In this document: positions 9,806-18,727 of the stretch, one piece after another | Layout of the letters: the number at the start of each line of letters is the position of its first letter | Position numbering within the stretch: the first letter of the stretch is position 1 | Assembly (NCBI GenBank): GCA_027600665.1 | Contig: JADGJL010000470.1 | Span: forward strand, 1-20,474 | Source: Irineochytrium annulatum | Taxonomy: Eukaryota > Chytridiomycota > Chytridiomycetes > Chytridiales > Chytridiaceae | DNA: 20,474 nucleotides | Reading direction: 5' to 3' | Made by a program: the position numbers and the translations under genes | Notes under the pieces: model-generated | What the model was told of the DNA's origin: nothing | Database searches by the model: none | The model's input: the letters and a program-made list of their open reading frames with translations, nothing else

Positions 9806-11200
9806 TCACCGCTGCTTTACAACACCCAGAAACAGCCTCGCGGGCTCATACCCCAGCCTAACAGCCCGGTCTAGCAGCAACTTTGCCCTGGCAGGGTCCG
9901 CCTCGAAGTATTTGGAGGTAGGCGGCAGCAGGTCTATACTGAACTCCGTGCTGCGCTTCGAGGACGCGGAGGACGCCCGCCTGTTCGCAGACGCGCGCTC
10001 CTCGCCCGCGATGAGCTTTGCCAGAACGTAGAGGGGCTCCGGGTGGAGACTTGTCGCGCTCTGGGCACCTCGCTCGAGCATCGCGATCGCGTCGAGAGCA
10101 ACGGAGACGGCCCTGGCGCGTCGGTCCACCTCGTCGGCGATCGTGCTGGCCCGCTTGTTCGACCGCACCGTGCGACCGTCGTCCCCTTCCTCCACGGTTT
10201 CACCTTCTTCCTCATCCGGCGCACCGAAGAAGAGGTCCTCGGCCTCCCGCATACGTTTCCGGTACAGAATAAGCAGTGACCCCGGGTGGTCCATCGCGGC
10301 AGCGGCGACGTGCAGCTCCTCCGCCGCGCGCTGGCATCCCCTATTCCCCGTTCCCGCAAGCGCGACGCGTCCGTGCTCGAGCAGGAGGGCGGCGTTGTGG
10401 GCGGCGGCCGCGGACCCGGCGTCCGCGGCACGGAGGTACAGCTTAAACGCCTCGGCGTAGTTGCTGTTATTGTCGATGCCGTCCAGGGACGCCCGGTGTG
10501 TCCGGCGAGATACGACCAAGTTCGCGAGGAGGAGGATGGCGTCGGCGCAGTTAGCGGTCGGATCGGGGCGAGGCTCGGCGAGGCGATGCACGGTGATGAT
10601 TGCGTCGTGGACGAGGGCGTCGCGATCCTGTGGTGGGAGGAGGGCCGCGTTGTCGAGGATAAACTTGGCGAGGTTCAGGGCGGGAAGATCGGCGGAGGGG
10701 TTGGCGGCGACAGCGTTGCGAAGGCTGGCGAGGCAGCGGGCGCAGCGAACTTGGAGCTCGACTTGGGAGAGGCTCGACGCGTTGACGGTGCTGATGGAGC
10801 TGACCGGACGGGGCTTGGTGGCGCCTCCGCCGGCCTCGGTAGACTTGGACCGCGTAGACACGGCGGTCGGCGCGAGGGTGACAACAGCCGTGGAACGCGA
10901 CCGCGACCGGCCGGCTGCCGAGTCTGCGGAGGAGGAATGTGCCATGGAGTGGTGTCGTAGGTTGCGAGCGGTTGGCGCTGAGATGGCGTGTTCAACGGTG
11001 GTGTTGCAGACGTTGACGCAGTATGGCGCGTTCGGGTGCGCGTCGAAGGCCTTCCGTGTCACGACCTTGTAATCCTGAGGATTTGGGGCCGGCAGGTATT
11101 CCTCGAAATCCGCCTCTGTGGTGGCGAGAGCAAGCTCTTTCGACTTCGCGGACGACGAGTTTGTGCGGCTGCGGGAGCGACATGCGGCCTTGAAGAACAT
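9806..11200 (-). CDS. Sel1-like repeat protein
   Basis: A single-exon frame of 464 residues from ATG 11200 to TGA 9806. Residues 1-130 are Ser/Arg-rich and look disordered (SRSRTNSSSAKSK, then AAGRSRSRS). The rest is Ala/Leu-rich helical repeats. The clearest unit is EAFKLYLRAADAGSAAAAHN followed by AALLLEHG, the Sel1 consensus. Another near the C-terminus reads ARAKLLLDRAVRLGYEPARL. Between them lies an acidic insert (DEEEGETVEEGDDG). Sel1 repeats form TPR-like adaptor solenoids; in fungi the chitin synthase activator Chs4/Skt5 is one such protein, but I see no C-terminal CaaX box or other evidence for that role. The stop codon overlaps a donor-like GTGAGT, so a further 3' exon cannot be fully excluded. 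It is convergent with MED12 (243 bp between stops) and divergent from the RING gene. Confidence 0.8.
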   Translation of the reverse strand: MFFKAACRSRSRTNSSSAKSKELALATTEADFEEYLPAPNPQDYKVVTRKAFDAHPNAPYCVNVCNTTVEHAISAPTARNLRHHSMAHSSSADSAAGRSRSRSTAVVTLAPTAVSTRSKSTEAGGGATKPRPVSSISTVNASSLSQVELQVRCARCLASLRNAVAANPSADLPALNLAKFILDNAALLPPQDRDALVHDAIITVHRLAEPRPDPTANCADAILLLANLVVSRRTHRASLDGIDNNSNYAEAFKLYLRAADAGSAAAAHNAALLLEHGRVALAGTGNRGCQRAAEELHVAAAAMDHPGSLLILYRKRMREAEDLFFGAPDEEEGETVEEGDDGRTVRSNKRASTIADEVDRRARAVSVALDAIAMLERGAQSATSLHPEPLYVLAKLIAGEERASANRRASSASSKRSTEFSIDLLPPTSKYFEADPARAKLLLDRAVRLGYEPARLFLGVVKQR

Positions 11201-11749
11201 GACGAACAGTGGATGGACAGTGGAATTGTGTCGACTGGGAGGTTTGCAGGGCGTTTGGGACCCTTCTTTACCATTCTGTCCATGGTGTGCACATCGCTTT
11301 CCGTCTGCGTCCTAAAATCCTTCCGTCTTTTCGCACCCTCGCGATCGTGCCCGGCAATCGCCGGGCCGTCTGGCCGGCACCGGCAAATGCCGCTGCGGGT
11401 TCAACGTTTCTCCCAGTTCCCGAAAAGCTGTTGCTTCGGACAGCCACCGCATCGCCAAGGTGATAGCGTTCCTGTGGACGCGGTCCCTAAAGGGGTCTGC
11501 CACCGCTGGGCAGCCTGAATCCGACCAACTCTTCCCACGCAGATGACCGCCTTGCCATATCTGCGTTTCCTGCCATAAGCGTATTCCCCCTTTGAAAGGC
11601 GGATGCGACAGATGCGCGAATGTTAAAGTAAACATGCGCTTGAGCATTTTTAACGACACGACTTCGTGGAGGGTTCAGACTTGGATTGGGAATTAGACAG
11701 CCAGGTTTCGACAATTCAAGTAGGCGAGCTTGATCAACCTAACCTCACG
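11201..11749. promoter_or_regulatory. Divergent intergenic region, Sel1 and RING genes
   Basis: These 549 bases lie between the two divergent ATGs. The plus frame of the RING gene stays open upstream of its ATG to at least 11666, but without an ATG. It is more likely leader sequence than coding, unless an upstream exon supplies a start. No clear TATA box or repeat is seen. Confidence 0.5.
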
Positions 11750-13240
11750 ATGCCGCTCGCCCTGCCCCGTTCTAGGGCCCCTTCGTCGTCGTCGCCGTCG
11801 TCGCCCACCGTCCTCCCGAAGCCGTACGATTCCATCGCCCCGCCGAATAGCGCCGGTCTGCTCGGCATTGCCAACCCGGTTGCCAAGCGCAAGTCGGGCC
11901 TCTTGCAGCTGTTTAGGAAAGAAAGGGACGGGCAGGTCTCTTTCGGCCCGAATGGCATCTCCTCCAACCTATCGGTATCCCCGTCGTCAAATGCAGCGTC
12001 GTCGACGTCCTTGCCCTCGCCACCGCCCGCAATCGTGGAACTGTCGTTACCTCAGGAGCAGCGGCTACAACCGCCGTCAACACCACTAGCGGCGCAAGCC
12101 GCACCTGCAGCCGCGCCGTCGCTTTTCGGTCCGCCTGAAAACCTGGCCGCCAGGCGGCGTGGTAGCCCCGTCGATGCGTCTGCACTTGAACCCTTCATGC
12201 GACGGCGTACCAGCCGGAGGAGCACGCAATCACCGCCCCGAACCACGGAATCGTCCGCGCATGACGCCACTCCGTCACCCGACCCGTTCGCCGACGGTGG
12301 CGCCTTCCCTTCCAATGTTGCCTCGGCGTCCGCCGGCAGCGGCAGCGGCAACGAGGGCGCTGGTTCGGACTGCATCGACTCGGACCTCGAGATCGCGTTC
12401 TTAATCGAGGACCTGGAGGCCATGGGAAAGACGGACGACGAGATCGGCGCGGCCATCGAGCTGCACATGATTGCTCGGGCCACGGTTGAGGCCGACGAGA
12501 GGGAGGAGGCAGACCTTGGCGGGGCTGTGGCGTCGCTGTTTGACAGCTGGAGGCGGCTCGAGGCCATTGAGGAGGAGTTGAGGCAGCAGCAGCAGCACGG
12601 CTCCGACTCGCCTACACAGAATAGAGCGTTAAATGCAGAGGATCCTTGGCAGAGACTCGCGGCGTTGGAGGAGGAGTTGAGATCGCAGTACCCGTTACCG
12701 GGCGGGGTGTCAAACGAGGATCGGATTAGGGCCGCGAGGGAGACGATCACGAGGATCGCATCAACGCGGTTGGTGCAGTCGGACACGGTCTCGACGACGG
12801 CCTCGGAGGCTCTTGTCAGGCCCGTGCGAAGGGCTGTTGGTGCGAGGCCGATGCCGGGCAGCGGCGGTGGTAACAGCTTGGCTGTGCCCGCATTCTCTCG
12901 TGCGTTGACGCTCATGTCGGACGAGGAGGAGAACGGCGACTCAGATCTGCTTGATAGGATCGCGGACGACCCGAACGAGCCCGCATTTGTCCTCGAGATC
13001 AAGTATCCTCGAAGCGATGCAGGGACGGAGAACTGTGTAATTTGCACGGACACTTTCGAGGTGGATGAGCGACTCTCGTTAGTCACGAACTGCTTTCACC
13101 GGTAAGCATTCCGATGCTCTAGCGTTTCTTATGCGTCATACTCGTTCTTCACATGTAGATTCCACCCGCATTGCCTACGGGACTGGGTGTGCAATGTCAG
13201 CAACTGCCCCGTCTGTCGTATCCCGATTGCGGGCTATTGA
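11750..13240 (+). CDS. RING-H2 finger protein, probable E3 ubiquitin ligase
   Basis: Two exons, 11750-13101 and 13159-13240, give about 477 residues. The intron (CG/GTAAGC donor, ACATGTAG acceptor) splits an Arg codon inside the RING. After splicing the C-terminus shows a complete RING-H2: C429-x2-C432, C448-x-H450-x2-H453-x2-C456 and C467-x2-C470. RING-H2 domains recruit a ubiquitin-loaded E2. Residues 1-230 are Ser/Pro/Ala-rich and probably disordered. Residues about 240-315 are acidic and helical and contain a duplicated segment, DSWRRLEAIEEELR and DPWQRLAALEEELR. There is no transmembrane segment or signal peptide, so a soluble protein is expected. The start is the first ATG in frame; the frame is open further upstream. 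The RING closes within 7 residues of the stop. The substrate is unknown. Confidence 0.88.
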
Positions 13241-13418
13241 GTCCGTTGCTCCATTCGCCGCTATAATGCACGCAATCACAGGAAAAATTATTAGAGTCCC
13301 ATGTTTATAACGGCCTCGTCACAAGCACGGTTGGCTGGCTTGTTTACCGTGTCACATTTTTATTCCACTGTCGATTGATCTTGACAACTACTCCAGCAAA
13401 AAGAAAACGACTTGCTCC
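13241..13418 (+). promoter_or_regulatory. Short gap between RING and BipA genes
   Basis: These 178 bases contain the 3' end of the RING gene and the promoter of the BipA-like gene, both on the plus strand. The stretch is more AT-rich than the flanking exons. No specific element is recognised. Confidence 0.4.
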
Positions 13419-16179
13419 ATGACGGAGTTTGCCCGGCATGCGGCCCGTAGACGGCCTCAATGGGCCTTCCTGAACCCTATTGCGGCGTCCAGCCCGGTTC
13501 ACGTCCTGCCCTCCACGGCCGCGGCTACTATGCCAACCCGCCGGACGTCAAGTGCCATCATGTACCGCCACGTCACGTCAGCCTTTGCATCGTCGCGCGG
13601 CACACCAGCCTCGCACGCGGCGCCATGCCCATGCCACTCTTATCTCGTGGTCGGCAGGAGAGGCCTCGCGTCTTCGTCCTCGGCGCTCTCGGCCGGCCGG
13701 TCTGCCGGTGGATGGACCGGATCGGACCGAGGCTGGAACGCGGCGACAGCGCTTACACGCGGCCAAAGCAGCAGCTTGCGATCTCAGGTTGGTTGTTTGC
13801 TTCCAAAATTGCATTCCGAGGTGGTACTGATGGTATTGTCCAGCGACGGAGATCCTCACACGCGGCGGCGAGACGGAACTACAGCAGTGCTCCCGACCAC
13901 CTTGGCCTTATCGACCTGGAGAAGATTAGGAACGTGGGTGTACTTGTTGACGCGAGAGAAATCACTTGCAGAACCGTTAACGTTTACTCTTGTCGTTGCA
14001 GGTGGCCATTATCGCCCACGTCGACCACGGGAAGACCACGCTCGTTGATCAACTGCTCCGGCAATCTGGTGCGTGTGCCTCAGTTTAGAGGTTTCAGGTG
14101 TGGTTACTTAGCCTCTTGCGCAGGTGCCGCAAAAGTTGAGCGGGACGGCGAGCGCGTGATGGACTCGAACGCGCTCGAGAAGGAGCGCGGCATAACGATC
14201 CTGTCGAAAGCCACCTGCTTGACCTACAACGGCCACCGCATTAACATCGTCGACACGCCCGGCCACGCCGATTTCGGCGGCGAGGTCGAGCGCGTGCTCT
14301 CGATGGTCGATGGCGTTATCCTCGTCGTCTGCGCCACCGAGGGCCCGATGACGCAGACACGATTCGTGCTGTCAAAGGCGCTCGCGCAGGGCCTGCGGCC
14401 GCTCGTCGTTATGAATAAGGTCGACAGGCCGTCTGCAAGGGTCGACGCTGTCGACGGGGAGTTGCTAGACCTGTTTTTGGCGCTTGAGGCCACGGACGAG
14501 CAGACAGAGTATCCGGTGGCCTTCTGCAGCGCGAAGGAGGGCTGGGCGACGACGGAGATGGGCGGGGACCGATCAAAAGGCATCATCCCTATCTTGGACA
14601 TGATTGTGAAGCATGTACCGCCGCCGAAAGTGGAGAGAGAGAAGCCGTTCTCGATGCTCGTCACGGTGTGTAGCTCCCTTTCATCATCGCGTTTTGGGAG
14701 TCATGTTATCTTGACATCGGACTTTAGCAAATCGAGGCGAACAACTTCCTCGGCAAGTGCTACTTGGGGAGGATTTCCTCTGGGATTCTGCGGACTGGTG
14801 ACAAAATTAAGTCACTCGACACAGACGGGAATGTCGCACTTGAGGGGAGGTGCGTTAAAATGTTAGTGAAGCGTGGGTTAGAATCAGTGAGTTGCCTTAG
14901 CATTTGCCCTTCTATTTGTGTTAAGATGGTGGTTGACTTGTTTATTTTAGCTCCCCGTCGACGAGGCCGGAGCTGGCGACATTGTTTCTATTGCCGGCAT
15001 GGATGGATGTTTCGTCAACCATACCATCTGCGCGCCGGAGGTTACGAAGCCGCTTCCGTATATTGCGGTCGATCCCCCTACGATTGCCATGATTTTCTAC
15101 GTGAACGACTCGCCCCTTGGCGGCAACGAAGGTTAGTAGCAACACTTTCATTACCCCTGGGCCATCTGCTAACGTAGCCATACATCAGGCAAATTCCTGA
15201 CGTCGCAAGTGCTCCGCGATCGCCTTATTCGCGAGTGCGAGACGAACCCGGCCCTGCATATGACGCCTAAAGGTGAGGCGTTTGAAGTCAAGGGGCGTGG
15301 TGAACTCCAAATGGGCGTCTTGATTGAGACGATGCGTCGGGAGGGCTTCGAGCTTTCGGTTTCCCCGCCGCGCGTCATCTTCAAGAGCACTGGTCAGGGC
15401 AGCGGAATGGCGAACGTGCTCGAGCCTATCGAGGAGGTGACCATCGACGTCGAGCACGAGCACGCAGGGACTGTCATCGAGAAGATGGGTGCGAGGAAGG
15501 GTGTCATGCTTAACTTTGGGGAGGCGGAGGGGAGGGCCAGGATCGTGTTTGAGGTCCCGACGAGGGGACTGCTGGGATACCCGGCCGAGTTCAAGAGCGA
15601 CGTGAGTTTGCTCCTTGTAATTCGTGTTTGATAACCCTTTCGCAAAAATGTCAGACGAGCGGTCAGGGCGTCCTGAACCACATTCTTAAGGGATACGAAC
15701 CCTACAAGGGACCGCTCGACCGCACTCGGAAGGGCTCCATTCTTTCCACAGCATCCGGCGAGACGACCGCGTACGCACTTCGCGATATCGAGGCTCGTGG
15801 TAAGCTCTTCGTCGTACCCGGGACGAAGGTCTACCCGGGAATGGTCATTGGCGAGCACAGCAGGGACTTCGACCTCGAGGTCAACCCAGTGAAGGCAAAA
15901 CAGCTGACTAACATACGGGCCGCGGGCAAGGAGGACCAGATTAGGCTCACGCCCGTCGAACAATTGGGGCTGGAGAGGCTTATCAGTTACATCCAAGGTG
16001 ACAATGGCTTAACCTGGAGAAAGGAGAATGCTAACAATCTTTTGTTTCGAACAGATGACGAGGTTATCGAAGTCACCCCTAGCGCTATCCGCTCTAGGAA
16101 GAAGGAGCTTGACTCTACCCGGAGGAAGACGGCGAAAAACCGCGGCGGTATTGATCTCGCGAATCTTCAAGTGGCCTAG
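13419..16179 (+). CDS. BipA/TypA translational GTPase, probably mitochondrial
   Basis: A ribosome-associated GTPase of the EF-G/LepA superfamily. Bacterial BipA (TypA) assists 50S subunit assembly and stress growth. Nine exons: 13419-13787, 13844-13933, 14002-14068, 14124-14665, 14728-14886, 14951-15131, 15189-15601, 15655-15997 and 16055-16179. The product has about 762 residues, against about 607 for bacterial BipA. The extra 150 or so at the N-terminus are Arg/Ser/Ala-rich with few acids and include [15 protein letters not shown], as in a mitochondrial targeting sequence. GTPase motifs: G1 HVDHGKTT (159-166), G2 RGITI (197), G3 DTPGH (219), G4 NKVD (273), G5 SAK. BipA-specific signs are [36 protein letters not shown] and the C-terminal domain ending [17 protein letters not shown]. 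All introns are 51-68 nt and all phases agree. No key residue is missing. Mitochondrial location is inferred from the leader. Confidence 0.93.
15998..16054 (+). other. 57-nt stop-free intron in the BipA gene
   Basis: The donor GTGACA and acceptor TTTCGAACAG bound a 57-nt segment with a TGCTAAC branch site. It is a multiple of three without a stop. Retention would add 19 residues between SYIQ and DDEVIEV, a place where bacterial BipA is continuous, so splicing is the expected state. Confidence 0.75.
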
Positions 16180-16690
16180 TCGCACCAACCTGCTGATTTA
16201 ATTTAAGAACGTATCGTTTTGAAGAAGCTCTGCTGTTTCTAGTCCCTCCCTTTTTTCATAAAGAAGTTCGGACATCTTTTCAGTGATATTAATCCACTAC
16301 AATATTTTGACACTTCACCTATCATATTTGCTATGATCAACGCACGAAAATAAATGCTTCACGCTCGTTGCTTTGTTGCAAGTGATGCGGTGGGCACACC
16401 TTTACAAACTGAATAAAGGTGCCTTATCAGGAAAATCATGAGTAATCGTAAACCAGGCAAGACGTTCGGCCGGTAGAAGGAAAAAGGTGCGCCGTAACCA
16501 ACACCATCAAACTCAACGTTACAGAACGCAAATGATTTAACAATGTGGCGGAGAACCATAGGTAGAAGAATGGTGAAACGTCAGAAAGGCGAGTGATCTA
16601 CATCAGGGAGTGATCTTCATCAAAGAGCGATCTACATAGCGGGTGAAACGATATAGTGATATTCTACAAAAATTACACTGCCATCCACCC
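16180..16690. other. Convergent intergenic region
   Basis: These 511 bases lie between the stops of the BipA gene (plus) and the coiled-coil gene (minus). The sequence is AT-rich in its first half, fitting 3' UTRs. It contains the three-copy 17-bp tandem repeat at 16589-16639. No convincing gene is present. Confidence 0.5.
16589..16639 (+). repeat. Three imperfect 17-bp tandem repeats
   Basis: Three abutting 17-base units read GCGAGTGATCTACATCA, GGGAGTGATCTTCATCA and AAGAGCGATCTACATAG. The core GA(G/T)(C/T)GATCT(A/T)CAT is kept in each. The array is flanked by two copies of GGTGAAACG (16572-16580 and 16642-16650). It lies downstream of both convergent genes. Its function is unknown; it may be a small slippage-derived minisatellite. 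Confidence 0.8.
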
Positions 16691-18522
16691 TCACGCGGCA
16701 ACGACGCCAGTAGCAGTGACCGCCTCCTCTTGCTTCGTCTCGACCTCCTTTGTCTCGACTTCAGCTTCCCCCTCAGGGACTGTCGGAACGACCAGCTCCT
16801 TGCGATGGCCATCCTCCACGGGAAGCGGGCTCGTGAGGGAGGCAAACGCATTTGAAATTCTCCTCACGAAACCGTTGAACCCGTTGTAGAAGTCCGAGCC
16901 CGCTTCGGGCGGCGCGAGCCTCGGCGGCGCCACGTACTCGTCCGAGCTCCGCCCGCCCTCGTCCACGCTCAACCGCCCCGTGTCGGTGGTCTCGGCGCCT
17001 TCAGCTGGCGCCGGCTCGGCGGTTTTGGCGATGGCCGCATCGCCGCCGCGGGGTCGAGGCATTGGAGCCGACGCGGGCCCGTCGGACGGGCCACCGTCGG
17101 TTGAGACAGACAGCAGGGGCCCCTTCCGCGGCTTGCCAGCGGTCCTCGGTCCCGGCGCACGAAGGGGTGACTGCGAGCGAGGGGCAGGGGACACCCCACG
17201 AAGACCCGATCGATGTCTGTTTGGCGAGGCAGCGCGGGCGGAGATACCGACTTCCCTAAACGGCCACGAGACCACCGGTGCAGGCGTCTTCGGGGTCACG
17301 GGCTGCTCCACAAGCTTCGCCTCCAGATCCTCGTCCGCAAGGATCTTGTTTAGGATCTTACTGATGTAAAGCGTAAGAGCTGCGACCTGATCTGTCTCCG
17401 AGACGGGTTTCGCGGGAAGGAATTTTGCGGCGTTTGGGGTTAACTCGTCCGAGAGCGAGGAACGGGCCGCCGGCTGCATCACGGCCGAGTTGTTCATAAA
17501 CTCGCCCGTCAGCGTGCGCTCACGCAAGAGAATCAGGTAAGACTCCTGCTCCTCCATTAAGAATCGGTTCTGGTTTTGCAATTCAAAGTTTTCGGCTTTA
17601 AGCGCAGTCAGCTGGGCCTCTACGGACTGCAGGCGACCGGCCGTCTCTGCAGAGAGCGACTGCGACTGCATACATGTCTTAACCAACAGTGCAGCAAAAT
17701 AAAACTTACTGAAGATGCCGCCGTCTCAAGTTTGGCGATTTGAGAGTCCTTATCGGCAATGGCATCCTGAAGGGTAGCAACAACGGCGCTTTCGTGTCCC
17801 GCGATCAAGTCCTCCAGCTGCTTGTCCTTCAACAAGGTCTCCGTCTTGAGTTCTAAAAAACCGTCAAATTGATAGCTGCAAACAATCTTTACTTACCCTT
17901 GTTCGACCTAAGCTGAGACTTGATAGCCTCTTGGAACTGCGCCTCGCGTCCGGCCCAATCGGCCTTGATCTTCTCCCACGAAGCCAACTGCAAGAACTTT
18001 TAGTACAGATAATGAAAAGCATGCCTTGACCTCTGTTGCCAGCCTCGACTCGTACTCAAAAGCGTCCCTCGCCAACTGTTTGTTCTCCCTTCGCAGACCC
18101 TCAATCTCATCTTTCCTGGCTTCGAGCTCAACCTCAAGGGCAGCCGTCGCCGTGAGCGCCGCATTAAGATCCTCCTGCTGCGCTGAGAGTTTCTGCAAGA
18201 CATTTCAGGTTAACAAATTGTACCAAGAACGAGTGTTTACGTTCATGCAAAGCTGCAGGTCGCTCTCAACGTCCTCCTTTGCCCTCTTGTTTTCTCGAAC
18301 TTGATCTTCCAGCTGGTAACGAGAATTTAATGCTTGCTCAATCGAGAAACAGACGACCAAGGCAGATAACCGTACCACAGCGTTCTCCTCGGACACCCGC
18401 TTGGTCAAAAGCATCACTTCCGCCAGGATCGCCGTCAAGTCGTCTGACAGCGGTTCAGATATCGTCCCGACCAGCGTCGCCAGGTTGCTGGCCGACGTGG
18501 TAAGATCATCCTTGAAGTCCAT
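16691..18522 (-). CDS. Long coiled-coil protein, fungal type
   Basis: Six exons on the minus strand (18376-18522, 18241-18312, 18031-18192, 17897-17987, 17710-17852, 16691-17665) give about 529 residues. All junctions are in phase. The start is ATG at 18522 (MDFKDDLTTSASNLATLVG). Residues about 30-310 are almost continuous heptad-like coiled coil (KLSAQQEDLNAAL, ELEARKDEIEGLRRENKQL, LQSVEAQLTALKAENFELQN). Then come two short conserved-looking blocks, SYLILLRERTLTGEFM and ALTLYISKILNKILADEDLE. They resemble the C-terminal signature of ascomycete proteins often labelled 'M protein repeat' proteins; that recollection is not a database result. The last 180 residues are Pro/Ser/Arg-rich and disordered, with an acidic Glu-rich tail and the short hydrophobic block DFYNGFNGFVRRISNAFASL. 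It is probably a structural or tethering protein; the actual role is unknown. Confidence 0.85.
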
Positions 18523-18727
18523 TGTAGTGTCTCTCCTCTATGTATGTCTATGTCGATGGCTGGTTCAGCTAATTAGAGGCAAGGCAGCAAGATCGTTTCA
18601 ACAATCATCGCCCCATTCACATATTCAAACTTGTGCAAACTTTTAAGAAGGATTAACGAATTACTTACTGCAAAATGTAAACTGTGTCTACTGCTAGCCA
18701 TAAATCAACAAGGCCTACTGCAAGCGC
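18523..18727 (-). promoter_or_regulatory. Gap between coiled-coil and methyltransferase genes
   Basis: These 205 bases follow the stop of the methyltransferase gene and precede the ATG of the coiled-coil gene, both read on the minus strand. They must hold the first gene's 3' end and the second gene's promoter. The stretch is AT-rich. No specific motif is recognised. Confidence 0.4.

Noticed and set aside
10286..10960. Plus-strand open frame of 224 codons opposite the Sel1 gene
   Set aside because: Gly/Arg/Val-rich shadow frame with no domain. The minus strand carries the Sel1 repeats.
12052..13086. Long minus-strand open frame of 344 codons opposite the RING gene
   Set aside because: It is the antisense shadow of a GC-rich exon; Ser-rich with no domain, while the plus strand ends in a complete RING-H2.
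13460..14866. One 468-codon plus-strand frame across the BipA 5' half
   Set aside because: It only carries correct BipA sequence between about 14124 and 14665. Elsewhere it runs through introns and wrong frames; the spliced nine-exon model explains all conserved motifs.
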